DNA of 64,000 bases. Origin: Dromaius novaehollandiae. Its lineage: Eukaryota > Chordata > Aves > Casuariiformes > Dromaiidae. A model generated the notes under the pieces. The model had not been told where the DNA came from. It saw only the letters and a list, made by a program, of their open reading frames with translations, and did not search any database. Every line of letters starts with the position of its first letter. Within the stretch, counting starts at the first letter, position 1. Below, piece after piece: positions 1-12,760 of this stretch. Both the position numbers and the translations under genes were made by a program. The DNA lies in contig NC_088098.1 of the NCBI RefSeq assembly GCF_036370855.1, forward strand, positions 199,005,773 through 199,069,772. Direction: 5' to 3'.

Positions 1-1230
1 AGCAGTCTATGCAGCTTGTTCCACTGCTTTCCAATATTCATAACTAAAAAGAGTCTTCTAGCCCAGAAATAAAGCTGATTCTCTTTGTTTTTCCTTACAT
101 GGCAATTGAAGAACAATTGATCACTATTCTTCTTTTAAAGGTTATTCTGTTCTGGAAGATGTCAGCACTTCCTCTAGTTTCCATTGTCTAGATTCAACAA
201 GCCTAATTGCTGCAATTTTTCCGCATAGTTATGTATTCCTCTTCTATCCCTTTTGCCCTTGTCTGAACTCATTCCAATGTGTTTACATTTTTTTTAAAGC
301 TTAGTGTCCAAAACTCAATACAGGAAACAGCTCAAGCCTCTGAAGGCATTATTTTGATCATTCTGATACTTTTCTCCAGTGTACTTCCAACTCCTCCTAG
401 CTTGACAAAAATTTTGAAATTTGTAAACATATAGTCCAGTCAGTCATCCTAATTGTTAAATAGAGAACTGTCCCTAGAACAAATTCCTAGAGAAGCCTAA
501 TAGAAATGTCATTCTAAATTGACGGTAAACCACTGACTGATAACTACTTTTCAAAAGCAGCATTTTTCAATCAGTTGCCCTCCTCCTTCCATATCTTCTA
601 GTGATTTCATCAAGGCTATACTTCCTTAGTTTCTTATAAATGGTAACAGGGAATGGATTTAGAAGCCTTACTAAAATCTAGATATGTCATGTTTACTGCT
701 CCATCTGTATCTACTAGGCTATTTAACATATTGAAGAAGAAAACTAGTTTGGTTTGACATAATCTGTTCTTGACAGAGGCATGTCAGTGATTGTCTATCA
801 CCAGTGATTGTTTATCTTCTAGGCATTTAGAAGCTGCTTATTTAATAATGTGTTCCAGAACCAAGGACAGAAATTAGTTAAGGCTGGCTGGTTTGTAATT
901 ACCTGGGTCTTTCTTTATCTTTTTTTCTAAAAGAGTTACTATGTTTCCTTTTTCAGTACTCTGCAGTCTCCTCTGTCTCCTAAGTTTTCAAAGATATCTG
1001 AGATACCTGGAAATGGTTCAGAGCATATTTGGGCTACTTCCTGAATTACTTCAGGAGACAGATGCAGGAAACCTAAATGTATCTTCCTTATCTAAGTATC
1101 TTCTATCTCTTTCTTAAAGACTATTTTGTTAAATATCCAGACAGCAGTAACCTTTCTTCTGAAGTTTGAAGATTATTTGAGAGACGTTAGGACTTTTGCT
1201 TGTTCGTGTAAGGAGATAGCCATTATGTTT
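1..1230 (-). mobile_element. Ancient CR1/L3-like LINE, ORF2 reverse-transcriptase region, antisense and decayed
   Basis: Read on the minus strand, this stretch encodes a broken non-LTR reverse transcriptase. Around 860-925 the complement gives a PGNYKPASL-like match to RT domain 1 (LINE consensus GNYRPVSLTS), followed by LVLEHIIK. At about 668-690 it gives TYLDFSKAS, the domain 2 motif usually written YLDFSKAFD. Several stops interrupt the frame. The lower-numbered end (1-400) resembles the 3' part of old amniote CR1/L3 copies, with recognisable words such as the complement of a 'ggtgcccagaactggacac' type segment near 300-330. The window start truncates it. The high-numbered boundary is approximate, since similarity fades around 1200. 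It is an inactive fossil. Assignment to CR1 rather than L3 is uncertain. Confidence 0.75.
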
Positions 1231-4200
1231 ATTACATGTGGGCATCCCAATTAACCCAATATAGGGTATGTTGGCTAAAGAACATTTACAGCTTTGAAAA
1301 AAAGTTACCAGATGAAAGGCAGACTGGCTAAGATGTTTAATATAATCCTTGAGTCTAGAGGCAAATTCAACCTAGTAATGTTTTAAATGCTATTACCTAA
1401 TGCTCTGGAATTTTGCTAGTTTGGGGTTAAAACATATGATTCAGATCAGGTGCACAGTTGTTGCAGAAAGGGGAAAACAACTCTATGGAACATCAAACCA
1501 TTTCTGCAGAACATTTCACTACTTGTTCTGGAAAAGCTATTTCTAAGGCTAGGAAAAATTGGAGATAATGAATAAGGTGAGTTAAATTTTAGGCTATCAA
1601 GTGCAATAATATATCATAGTTCAATAATGCAGAATTCTTTTTTAAAGTCCTCAAAAATCAACCAGAAACCATCAAAATGATGCAATAATATTTGCAGAAA
1701 ATATGTGACAAATAGCTCTTGTCTTCAGGGTTTATTTCCAGCTCTGTCACTGCCTTGCTTTAAGATCTCAGATGAGTAACTTAAGCCTACTGTGCTTTAT
1801 GTTACCAATAGGAGGCAATCAACCTCTAATGACTCTTCATAGATGCTGTAATACTTAGTTCTTGATCAGGTACCCCAATGCCTCAAAGTAGTGGAGTCCT
1901 TGTTGCTGTCTCTGCAGGGAGTCTGGTATGTTCCTAACCAGCAGTGGTAGCTGAGCTTCTGGCCATTGGCAACTAAATCTAGTTGCTGAGTTCACGTGAT
2001 ATGACTCCTAGTAAAATAGAGGTTATATAAAAAGAGAGTAATAGAAACAGAATAGACTAAAAGGAGGAGGTGGAAAAAGACACAAATTTCATGGGTATTA
2101 AGTAATTTAGATCTTAATTAATCTGTAACAACAACTGAAAACCTACAATTTATTAAATTTAATAATGAAATACTTAGCCCTCAAACTTCCCTTCCATTTC
2201 CTCTATCCAGATCTGGTAAGAGCAGTGGGCTCTTTTGGATGCCAGGATGTTATCAAATGTAACAGACAGCAGTCATGGACAGATTTTGGGTAGGATCAAG
2301 CCACGGATGGCCCCTGGTTTCCAGCAGGTGGCCTATAGGCTCTGCTCATCCTCAGTCCTCCGCTGGTGCCACAGCTTCCTGGAGCTTCTCAGGGCTTACA
2401 GAGTAGAAAGCCCCAGGCTGACTTCAGCTCCTCTGAGTCAAAATTGCAGTCTCTTGCTGCTGTGGAGAACAATAAACAGCTTGGTTTCATCAGTCTCCCT
2501 CTCCTTACTCACAGAGTTGCCCAAACTAAGCTTAGGGTCAGCTCAGTACGATAAGTAGCTTCACCCACCACAGGCAAGCAGGCAGGCAGCCTCTGCAACA
2601 CTGAACCATCTGCATTTGTCAGCTATTGCTGAGTTCTCTCTGCAGCAGATGATGGGAGTGATGTCTGAAATGACAGAGGGTATGCATAACCCTACAAAAA
2701 TTGAGTGGATTAATTGCCTCTGCTTAAATTGCCCTTTATGATATTTAATAATCATTTTTTCATATAAGCCAAGACTGGAAAGAGACATAAATTCCAATGT
2801 TCCCAAATACATATGTTCATAAGTCTAGTAACACTTTAGTACTTAGGCAAGGTATAACAATTCTAATACACAACAGCAATATGACACTGTTTCCTCAGCT
2901 ACACCTCAGCTACACCTTGAAGTAACACATCCACACTTCTACCTGTTATCAAGGTGGCACTGTATGAGTACATCTTTGCTGCTTCATAAAAGAGAGACAG
3001 GAACTGAGCTTAAGGACAGGAACCTGCACCACAGAAGTTATTTAATTGCTAGATTTGTCCTGGCTGTGTTCTGAATTGCTCCAACTAAATCTCTCCATTA
3101 CAGTTCAGATACGGAGACAGTATCCCAAAGCTATATGAACATGAGACCTGCTGAACCTTGTGAACATCACATGACCATAAGACCTCCTAAGCCTTGTGAA
3201 CACAAGCCAGTCTGCGTATCTTGGCTTTCTGCTATTGGCATAGCTTATGCCTTCTTTGATGCATACAGTTCAGATGTTGAAGGGTGCCACCTCCCTCACA
3301 TTGCCTCAAGACCCTTCCCTTTTCTAGACATGGATCCCGTAACGGACTGGAATTCCTCTCTGCGTGCACACAGACCTACTCCTGACAGCAGCCAACCCTT
3401 CCTTCCTGATTGGAACCAAGGAGGGACCGTTCTCCAACTAGCGATTTTGTCCACTGCTTCTTTGGAGATTTTCATCAGTGCCATTTGTGAGTGCCCCAAC
3501 AGTCCCTTTTAATGTAGGTGCAGGCCAGGCAGCCCATTACTAGCAAATATACAAAGGCTTTCCCAATATTTCTGCTAATAACATAGCTATTTTCCAGCTC
3601 TCTCTGAGAGCCAAATGCAGAAATCAATGGAAACAGAAAGACTCTGCCGACCACAATGAACTTTGTCTTAGGACTTTCAACCGTTTTATTAGAGGATCTC
3701 AAAACTTTTTATAGTGAAGGTATGTGTCTACCACACACATGTGCCAGTGGTGTGAGCTTAGATCAGACCTTATATCAGTTTCAGTCACTAGACAACCAAA
3801 CACATATATTTGGAAAATATTCATTCTTTCTTCTGCTTATACAAAAATAGATGTTATTAAAGATCATAATAGTACTCTGAGCAAAAGCATTAAACACTAC
3901 TTTAATGTATACTATTATTTTAAATAGTGTTTATTATTTTAAGTAGCGTAAAGAAAACAGTAATTTAAAGTGAAGTTTTATAATTCCTTTCTTTTTCAAA
4001 TAAATAATTATATACACTTCATCTTCTTCACCAGCATTAAAGATGCTACGATTTAAAATAACTTTCATTAATAAAACTCAGTAATGCTACAAATTGCTAT
4101 TAATAGTAGCTTTAAGCAGTGGCCCAGGCAAAGAAACATGAAAGAAGAAGGTGTATGATGATGCTTCTACTTCAACATTTCCAGAAAACATATATTTTAA

Positions 4201-4814
4201 AAATAATGTACAGCTTAAAATACTGATAATTCTGTATTTTTTTCTTTAGTAATACTGTGAAGTAATATCTTTGCCATCTTAATTGTATTTTTGAATGACA
4301 TAACAATAATTGCTTAAAATTACCAGTCACATTAAAAATATGAGTTGGAGTCCCTAATAAATATTCCTGTTTTTTCAAGCAACACAGATAAAATTAACTT
4401 TGCTAATCTTGACTTGCCTTATTATACCCTTATGTAAAATTTCTCTCTTTTTAAGTATAGAATCTATATACAATGGAAAGTGTTAGGCAACCTTAACTAT
4501 AGTGATTTCTGCAAACTCTTCCTATAAAACTTTGGTTGAAATACTGGTATAATTAAAATTGATGGCAATGCTCACACTGATTTCAGAGAAAGAAAGAAAA
4601 GAGAAGAAAAGCTCCCTGAAATGCAGTAAGGTCTTCACAATCCATATTTAGAATGTATATTTTCATTTACATGGGAAGCACTAGTAACAGGATTACAGGA
4701 AATCTTAAAATTCCATTATATTATATTGTACTGTATTACAAATGTTTATATGTTTCAATAGAAAGGTGAACTACTAGAACAGACTACCAAGGAAACTAGG
4801 AGACTCCTAACATC
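1231..4814. other. Gene-free AT-rich stretch
   Basis: No exon, RNA gene or clear transposon is visible. A somewhat GC-richer patch at about 2210-2590 carries two overlapping short frames (107 and 62 codons) with no recognisable domain. A two-copy imperfect repeat of about 36 bp lies at 3143-3214, sharing AGACCT and CCTTGTGAAC. An 11-bp tandem doublet (TCAGCTACACC) lies near 2897-2918. The rest is ordinary AT-rich sequence with short homopolymer runs. Confidence 0.6.
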
Positions 4815-5011
4815 TTGAAAGGAAGACTTTCCCTTGGTTAAGGAGGATCAGGTTAGAGATCACTTAGGCAAACTTGACATCCACAAGTCTATGGGCCCTG
4901 ATGGGATGCACCCATGAGTACTGAGGGAGCTGGCAGACATCATTGCTAGGCCACTAGCTAGGACATAGCAATCAGCAAGAGGTGCCTTAGGGCTGGAAGA
5001 AAGCAAATGTC

Positions 5012-5269
5012 ATGCCAGTGTTCAAGAAGGGCAAGAAGGAGGACCCAGGAAACTACAGGCCAGTCAGCTTTGCCTCGATCCCTGGAAAGGTGAGGGAACA
5101 GCTAATCTTGGAGACCATCTCTAAGCATGTGAAGGATAAGAAGGTGACCAGGAGTAGTCAGCATGTATTCACAAAGCAGAAGACATGCTTAACCAACCTG
5201 ATAGCCTTCTATGATGGAATGACCAGCTCAGTAGATGGACGGGAGAGCAGTGGATGTTGTCTCCCTTAA
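5012..5269 (+). pseudogene. CR1 ORF2 fragment: RT domains 1-2
   Basis: An 86-codon open stretch inside the CR1 copy. It covers the start of the reverse transcriptase, with PVFKKGKKEDPGNYRP at the beginning and SSQHVFTKQKTCLTNL (RT domain 2 approach) later. The frame is lost just before the expected YLDFSKAF segment, which is still readable in another frame at about 5250-5295 as SLNFSKAFN. This is a fragment of a dead ORF2, not an independent gene. Confidence 0.88.
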
Positions 5270-5373
5270 CTTCAGCAAGGCTTTCAACACTGTCTCCCAT
5301 AACATCCTCATAGACAAGCTCAGGAAGTGCAGGCTGTATGAGTGGACAGTGAGGTGGACCGAGAACTGGCTGA

Positions 5374-6087
5374 ATGGCAGAGTTTGGAGGGTTGTGCTCA
5401 GCGGCACAGTCTAGTTGGAGGCCTGTAGCTAGGGGTGTCCCCCAGGGGTCAGTACTGGGTCCAGTGTTGTTCAAAGTATTCATCAATGACCTTGGCAAGG
5501 GGACAGAATGCACCCTCAGCAAGTTTGCTGATGATACAAAACTGGGAGGAGTGGCTGATACACCAGCGGGCTGTGCTGTCATTCAGAGGGACCTCAACAG
5601 GCTGGAGAGATGGGCAGAGGGGAACCTCATGAAGTTCAACAAAGGGAAGTGCAGAGTCCTGCACCTAGGGAGGAATAACCCCATGCATCAGGACAGGCTG
5701 GGGGCTGACCTGCTGGAAAGCAGCTCTGCGGAGAAGGACCTGGGAGTCCTGGTGGACAACAAGGTGACCATAAGCCAGCAATGTGCTCTTGTGGCCAAGA
5801 AGGCCAATGGTATCCTGGATTGCATTAGGAAGAGCATTGCCAGCAGGTCAAGGGACGTAATCCTCCCCCTCTACTCAGCCCTCGTGAGGTCACATCTGGA
5901 GTGCTGGGTCCAGTGCTGGGCTCCCCAGTATAAAACAGACATGGAGCTACTGGAGCGAGTCCAGCGGAGTGCTACTAAGATGATTAAAGAACTGGAACAT
6001 CTCTCATATGAGGAAAGGCTGAGAGAGTTGAGACTGTTCAGCCTGGAGAAGAGTAAGACTGAGGTGGGATCTTATCGGTGCATTTAA
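5374..6087 (+). pseudogene. CR1 ORF2 fragment: RT catalytic domains and C-terminus
   Basis: This 237-codon frame is the longest LINE-coding stretch in the window. It carries [13 protein letters not shown], the FADD catalytic motif at 5524-5535, and the CR1 thumb and C-terminal region ([39 protein letters not shown]). The first methionine at 5374 is only the first ATG after a stop and is not a native start. The frame ends with a shift near 6060, just before the region normally reading RGDLI. The tail of the protein resumes at about 6134-6328 in another frame. The upstream frameshifts mean the copy is non-autonomous. Confidence 0.9.
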
Positions 6088-6412
6088 ATATCCGAAGGGA
6101 GGGTGTGAAGAGGATGGGGCCAGATTCTTCTCAGTGGTGCCCAGCAACAGGACAAGAGGCAACAGGCAAAAACTGAAACACAGGAAGCTCCATCTGAACA
6201 TGAGGAAAAGCTTCTTTATTGTGAGGGTGACAGAGCACTGGAACAGGTTGCCCAGGCAGGTTGTGGAGTCTCCATCCTTGGAGATACCCAAAAGCCGTCT
6301 AGACAGGATCCTGGGCAACGTGCTCTAGGTGAGCCCTAGGTGCTCTGCTTGAGCAGGGGGGTTGGACTAGATGACCTCCAGAGGTCCCTTCAAACCTCAA
6401 TCATTCTGTGAC

Positions 6413-9400
6413 CTTGAGGGTTTCAAATCAAAATGAGACTCTTGCACTTAGATGATGTACAGCAATCCAAGCCAACATCATGTGACTATGAGTGGCTCCA
6501 CAAAATAAGAGCCTCAGTTCAAGTGAACGTCAGGACTGGTCAGTAAACCAACCAGTAGTTATATGAGGCCATACCAGCATGCTATTTCCCTCACTGTGCA
6601 ATGTGATACCTGGCTGTAGCTGTGTTCCTGAATCTGATTTTGCTCCAGCCCTGTTAAATCTCCTGTCCTGTCATATCTCCTGTTCTGGAGCAACCTTGCA
6701 TTATGAGCTTTCCAGCCTTAGACCTTTAACTTAATATAAAAGTCCTTGGCCTCTGTCCCTAGCTCAATCTGTGATTACACTCACTGCCTAGACCTTTTCC
6801 TTGATGTAGCACTCGTGTTTCTCTGCTTCTTGACCTGTGTACAACTCCAAGCCCAAGATTCCAAATCTCAGACAATTTTTTTCCTAACTTCTGGGACTCC
6901 CCATGAGGTAGAGATTCCTCACAGTATGGTTTAGTCTCACAGTATGCTTTAGCCAAGCATAAGGTATTGAATTCACAGCAAGGTGAAATTTGACAGCCTT
7001 CAGGTTGTAATGCGGGACAATATAATGATCCTTTCTGGCCGTAAACTCTGCAGATCTGTGAACTGCAGCTGCACAGTATGACTTGGTGAGATCATATTTT
7101 GATATTCTCCCCATGTTCTGGAATTTTCAGTTCATGGGAAGTACATATTGACTTCTCATTCCTCTTTGGGCAAAGAGAAACTTTTGAAATGTCCAAATTT
7201 CCCATTCAATAGAAATGTCTGAATTTTAACCAGCACAACAGAACAGATTTTTACAGGCCATGGACCTGGGAACACAAGCTGGGTGGAAAGTGCTAACTGG
7301 GAATTCCATAGAGGAGACTCTGCTGTAGTAGACCAGCAGACTCTACCAGGGGAAGGAGGGCTGTGAAGACCATGCAACAGAGAGATAAAAGAGTAGCTGA
7401 ACATCCAAAAGAAATGTGCATTTATTCTCCAACATCTTAAAGATCCTTCTAAAATGATGTGAAAGGAAAAATCGGAAGGTTGTTATTTTAAAGCACTTGA
7501 AAATGGACGAATTAATAGGTTAATGAAAGAGGAAAACGAGGCAGGCTAATTGCACTGTCCCATAAACACCATGCTTTAGGACTGGGCCTTCCTGCAATTG
7601 CTATTACTAGCGATTTTGAAACAACAGCTCAGGCTAAGTTTTACCAGTGTTCCCTCATAAAATCCCACATAGACATAGCTTACTCCAAAAAAAATCACTC
7701 TCTGGAGTACGTATGTTTCATCTGCTTCTGAACAGAGTATGATTCAAATCCTATAGTCCTCACTAGCATGATTCAACTTGGATTTTTTCTGTTTAATTGG
7801 TGCTACTAACGCTACAAAAAACATTTAGAGGGAAAGAAAAGAGAAATGTAACTTACTTAGCTCAAACCATGAGGAAAATATTAACCACTAAAACAGATGA
7901 CATAACTCCTTACTTACGATGTTTTCAGGGGATCATCAGACTTCTATTGTTGTTGCTAAAGAGCCATGGTATCCTATCATTAAAAGATAAAAAGATAAAA
8001 CAGCAGCTGAATCACAGTTCTCATCTAATAGCTAGTAAGTTCCCAGTCTTCAAAGATTTCTGTATAGTTAATTTTATGCATTACGCGTACTCTTGCTTAA
8101 GATCATGGAACTTTTCAGAATGCATAAAATTAAGCATATGTATAACTCTTCACAGAATTGAGGCCTAAATGACAGCCTAAAAGACAGCATAAGTTGCAGA
8201 ACCACAACAAATATATTTAGCAAATTCCAAGAAACGCATGCTCCTTCCCAAAAGAGTATTAATCTTGACTTGCATTTTTTTTGTTGTTCACATACAAGCA
8301 TTATTTCTACAGTTTACATACCATTTCTTGCAGGTATCAAATATTTATTAGAAAAAGCTTACTGCCAACTCAGAAACTATATTTAATTTTTTTCTCTCCA
8401 ATTACGTTACTTCAAATCTCAGACTTATTTTTTTTAACAATAAGAATTTTGTTTTCAACTTTTTTCTCTGATTTTCAAGCTGACTTAAAATAGTCATTCT
8501 TCTGAAATCTGAGGAAATCTGTCACAAATGCCAGTAAGATGCTTTCCAGCTAACTATGTAGGAACAGTGTGGGAAGACAGTGTGTTAGAAAGGTCTATAC
8601 AAATTAGTGCTGTGAGAGGTATTTGGGGACACATATCTTAGATAATTTCTAATTCTTTTCCTTTCAAATGGACTCTATCATGATAAGCTTTCAAGTAACT
8701 TTAGCAAGTTGAAAATACTTGAAGATAAGCTATATTTATGGCCTAGCTCCTAAATGCAAACATGGCTGTGAATTCTTATTTATTAGCTGAATGGTGTTAT
8801 CTACCCATAAAATGTTCACATTTATTTTCAGTCTTACTACCGGATAAATGTTGAATGCTTGGTAGTTAGGTCCATTTCCATCATCTCTAAAACCTATAAA
8901 ATAACTGGACTTTCTGTAAACTAACAGCACATTGTCCTCTTAAGGCTTTTTCCTCAAAGGAGGGTATTTCAGCTTCCTTCAAACTCATTTCTTGTCTTTT
9001 TTCTCTTTTTCTGTGGAGGAGGGGGATGGGTAGGAATTATGCAGTAACAGTCTCTCTAGCATACAAAGCCTGTATATTTTTTAATCCATAGCTAAAGTGT
9101 CAGTTTGCAGCTGAAGTCCCCTCCCAACCTTCTATTGTATAAATACAACAGGTACAGAACCTTTGAGACCCTGGACAGATATCAAGACATTGGCTGGCCA
9201 ACTTTAAAGACTGTCCAGTTCCATTGAATTAGCTTGTAGTTCTCAAAGTGTGCTAGGATTATTTCATTATATCACTTTTAATAAATATTGTCTTCCTTGT
9301 GCTTATATCCTTATCTGCCTCAGTGTGTTTTTCTTGTCACCACAGGCAGACAGACTGCTCTCACTTCTATTAAAGTAAAATATAAGTATCTTATTCTTAA

Positions 9401-11343
9401 GATAATGTAGTTTTAGAGGGGCTAAAAGAGGCCTGGGTTTGAGATCTTCTGTTTCAGTCTCTCTGTCTGACTTTGGGCAGAATTTAAGCTATGTTCTGAT
9501 TCTTCACCTATAAAATAAAACAGTGGTATTTCCTGTCTTTCAACTAGTTTGTCTGTTCAGCCCCTCTAGGAAAGAATTACTCCAAATATTGTAAGCAGGG
9601 TCCCTAACATACTATAACTTTACTTTTTTGGGGAGCTTACTGTCAGATGTGCATACAGTAAATAAATCAGACCTTCCCCATGCTATTTCTCCTAAAAGGG
9701 GATCACATGTATAAAGGCACAGCTTTCTGGCCTTTCTGCCAGTTCACAACTAGCTGGTCACCCCCTTCCCCCACCCAGTTTACACCACATCTGAAGTCCC
9801 CAAAGATGGACTAGCATGATGGGTGGCCCTCAGACCACATGACTGAATCCATCTCAGCTCTTATCCTATCTAAAATGGTAAGAAAGGGTTTGGACTGAAT
9901 GTAAGAGGAGTTAATTTAAGCTGTTAAAAGAGTAAATGAAAGCTGGCACTATGCCTAATGCTCTTGAGGGGATTGGAGTTCTAGCAGAGAGTGAATCCAT
10001 GTTGGAACTTGGCCTAACTCTCTCAGAAATAGAAGCAGACCTTCAGGCATGTGGAGCTGTAGGATTACTTGGCATTTTTATTTTTTGCATTTGACAATGT
10101 AAAAAAAATTTGGAAGAAAATGAAGTTTCTGCGAGACATGATTTCTTAAGATTCACAGAAGGAATCACAGGGACTTTGTTTCATAGCAGCATGTTTTTGA
10201 CTTTTGATGTGACTTTGTACCATGCCCATTATTCCTAACAAGAAATGACTGAAGTATTGTTATATAATGATTTAGTGGATCACTGAATCTTACAGGAATA
10301 TTACATTCTTACACATTTCAGAAAACCTTTTATTAGGTTTTTCATTTGCTTTTGCAAATTTTTGGAATGCAGACATCATCTCTACAAGCAGGTTTGAATT
10401 CAACATGTAGAAAGCACTTGCAAAAAAACAGGTACGTCAGATTGCTAAATGTAATGGTTTCTGCTTACAATAGCCAAGCAAAAGTAAACTGTTTAGGATG
10501 GAATAGAGGGCTTCTGAACTAGCATGCAAGTGCCACAGGACACAGCAATTGACAACATCTTTTATCAGATAGCTCCATTTTTCTGATTAAATTCAAGTTA
10601 TAGTTACCAGATTGTCAGTATAATTTTTATAGACATAGTAATCTTTGCTTTCTGTCATAAACTATGATGTAGTGATATTGCATGAGGCGAAATAGGACCA
10701 ACATTTTAACAACTAAGTGTTTTCTAGCTGTTTAGGGATATGTTCTTGTACCTACAAATATATGAGCCTGGCTACTGGAACATCAGTGTAGACGAGGCTA
10801 GTGCAGTAGCAGCTGTACACCTCGCTGAACGCTACACGCACAGGAGTGAGCTTACTGCAGAGTGCAAAGGGGTGGCTAGGGACACCAAACCTCCCCTCTT
10901 GGCACTGCTCATCAGCACTGCAGTCATATGAATGCAGTTCTCCCTTCACATTGCAGTTGTATCTGTTCCAGTCAGGAATGTCCTCTGAGAAAAGCCAAAT
11001 GACCTATTTATTCATTCTTACTCAAAGGGAAACTAAAAATGCCTTGCAGGGTGCTGAGCTAAACCTGCTTACCTATGTTGTGGTCATGTGTTCAACATCA
11101 CGGGATCTGGCATACAGAATTCAAATCTCTCTGCCATTCTTTACAGTATCTCTGGAATGATGCCAGCCTCCATGGAGTTCTTGTGATTGGCTGACACAGA
11201 AAGGAAAGTACTTTTAATGTGTTTGTGCACTATTCTGCATTAAACTACTAAGATTGGGGTAGGGAACATTTTGTCTGTCTGGAAGGAAGCAGAAACAGGG
11301 GACAGGAATCTGCTCTAACATTTACATCTCTATAGCTACAGTG
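6413..11343. other. Gene-free stretch
   Basis: About 4.9 kb with no supportable gene. Frames of up to 123 codons (for example 7797-8168) have no recognisable domain and lie in AT-rich sequence, as expected by chance. Small T runs and AT-rich tracts occur at about 8275-8470 and 10080-10110. If the downstream gene is MICU2, vertebrate synteny would place FGF9 somewhere upstream in divergent orientation, but no FGF-like exon is visible here. Confidence 0.55.
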
Positions 11344-11545
11344 GGATTTTGCAGTATGTGTTCACGTATGACGACAGAGGGATTTTGCTGCTATGCTTTA
11401 CAGTATCTGGGGATTAGGAAGGATTTTCCCATATGAGTTACTTTCTAGCTCTTTCGGGATAGGAAAAGGATTCTGCAATGTGCATTACAGTCTGTGAGAA
11501 TGGAAAACAATCACTCTGCACATTGCACTCTCGGTGATTTTGCAA
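11344..11545 (+). repeat. Degenerate dispersed-tandem motif (GGATTTTGC-type units)
   Basis: A GGATTTTGC/GGATTTTCC/GGATTCTGC word recurs at 11344, 11380, 11421 and 11468, and as GGTGATTTTGC at 11533. The spacings are about 36, 41, 47 and 65 bases. Intervening words such as TTACAGT(A/C)T also recur (11397 and 11487). It looks like a diverged minisatellite or an old duplicated segment. No coding potential is seen. Confidence 0.4.
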
Positions 11546-11894
11546 TGAGCGAGTGGTCATTTGTGTTCCACAGAGAGGGTGTTTCTGAAGAGTTTGTATC
11601 CTGCTAAGGACTCAGGTGGCACATTCCTGAAGATGTCCCAAACACTTCAGAGAATGACACTCAATGGACAACGCATGCTAATGGAAGACTGGATAAATTC
11701 TGAGATGCCATTAGTTAGATGACTGAAATTATCATGTACGAAAATGAATTCACGACTCTGAATTCAGGTCAGGGAAGGACACTGAACTAAAATTACGTTA
11801 GTGGCACTGATGGATGATCTCCATTTGTCAGTGGATAGAGAGCAAAAAGGCATTTTCATGTTCCAGAGCCTGTACACAGCATTTGAAATGTTGA

Positions 11895-12760
11895 CAATAC
11901 AGTACTTGCTGCCTTATCAGGGAGAGGTGAAAGATGCAGTTTGCTAAAGTGGGTTGAGTACTTTCTGAAGGCCTTTAACCCAACATCAAAGTAACGGGAA
12001 ACTGCATTTTCACCACCAGATGCCTCATGTCTAGAACTGCATGCATCAGTTCTCTCTCCAGTCCTTTCCCACATTTACATGGAGCCACTAGGTGAACTAG
12101 TCAGAAAACATGGATACAAGTACTACCAACCTACGAATGATACACAGCTTGCTCTCTCCTTCACCTTATATGACCCTATCACCAATTCCAGGATGGCCCA
12201 GTTGAATGTGACCAACTTATTAATAGTAAAGACGAAGCTCCCTCTAACCAAGGCTTAGAGAGCTTGGGCAAAATCATGCTAGTGGACAAAAAAAGTGTTT
12301 CAAAGCATTCACAGTGTACAGTTGTCTTTGAAGTAAATGAATACAGCTGGTCAAGTCAATCTGTCATACCTTCCAATTTTCACTGATGCTAACCTCTGCC
12401 CTGACAGTTTCTGCAAGCAACATTTTCTGTCATCTCTAGTTCATAAGAAGCGCTATTCCACCCTGGAAAAGGACATCGTAGACTTACTCATGTTTTTGTT
12501 TTCTCATCTGGAAGATATGCAGCACAACATATCCATATACGAAGCCTCCAATACTCAAATTCCCAACTGTATAGACTACCAGAATACCAGATCAGCTTTG
12601 CAACACTGCTAATGCAGGTTCATCGCATCTGCCTGACTTTCTACAAAGAACTACCCACAGAACTTCAAACCCAGGTCACGACTGGTTCCCGAGCCATCAC
12701 CTGCAAGGTACTCAGCGGTGGCTCGAAGCTCTGGAACAAGAATCTGGTCAACGAATAAAG
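11895..12760 (+). mobile_element. L2/CR1-superfamily LINE relic, RT domains 3-5 to C-terminus
   Basis: A plus-strand frame starting near 11950 reads WVEYFLKAF, then SVLSPVLSHIYMEPLGEL, then VRKHGYKYYQ and NDTQLALSF, before a stop near 12258. This matches the order of RT domains 4-5 in L2/CR1-type LINEs (PQGSxLSPxLFNIYMxPLG, then YADDTQLYLSF). The catalytic ADD is changed to TND (T-N-D at about 12134-12142), and one in-frame stop lies near 11990. Further downstream, a GSKLWNK segment near 12721-12741 resembles the 'PRLWNSLP' C-terminal words of these elements, so the relic probably runs to about 12760. It ends within about 400 bases of the CpG-island promoter. Clade assignment (L2 or CR1) is uncertain. 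Confidence 0.7.

Larger units (their letters stand above)
4815..6412 (+). mobile_element. CR1 LINE, 5'-truncated, with broken ORF2
   Basis: This is the 3' part of a CR1 retrotransposon in sense orientation. The first recognisable ORF2 words are a KSMGPDGMHP-type segment near 4888. RT domain 1 (NYRPVSFASIPGK) follows at about 5050, then RT domains 4-5 with [10 protein letters not shown] and the catalytic-site motif FADD (5524-5535). The CR1-specific C-terminus ([36 protein letters not shown]) runs to about 6080. The 3' tail ends with ATTCTGTGA at about 6404-6412. The frame is broken by a shift near 5243-5269, another before 5374 and another near 6060, with in-frame stops, so it cannot encode an active enzyme. 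It appears to lack sequence between the first two blocks near 4955-4990, compared with remembered CR1 wording. It is close in sequence to the minus-strand copy at 53433-54030. Confidence 0.92.
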
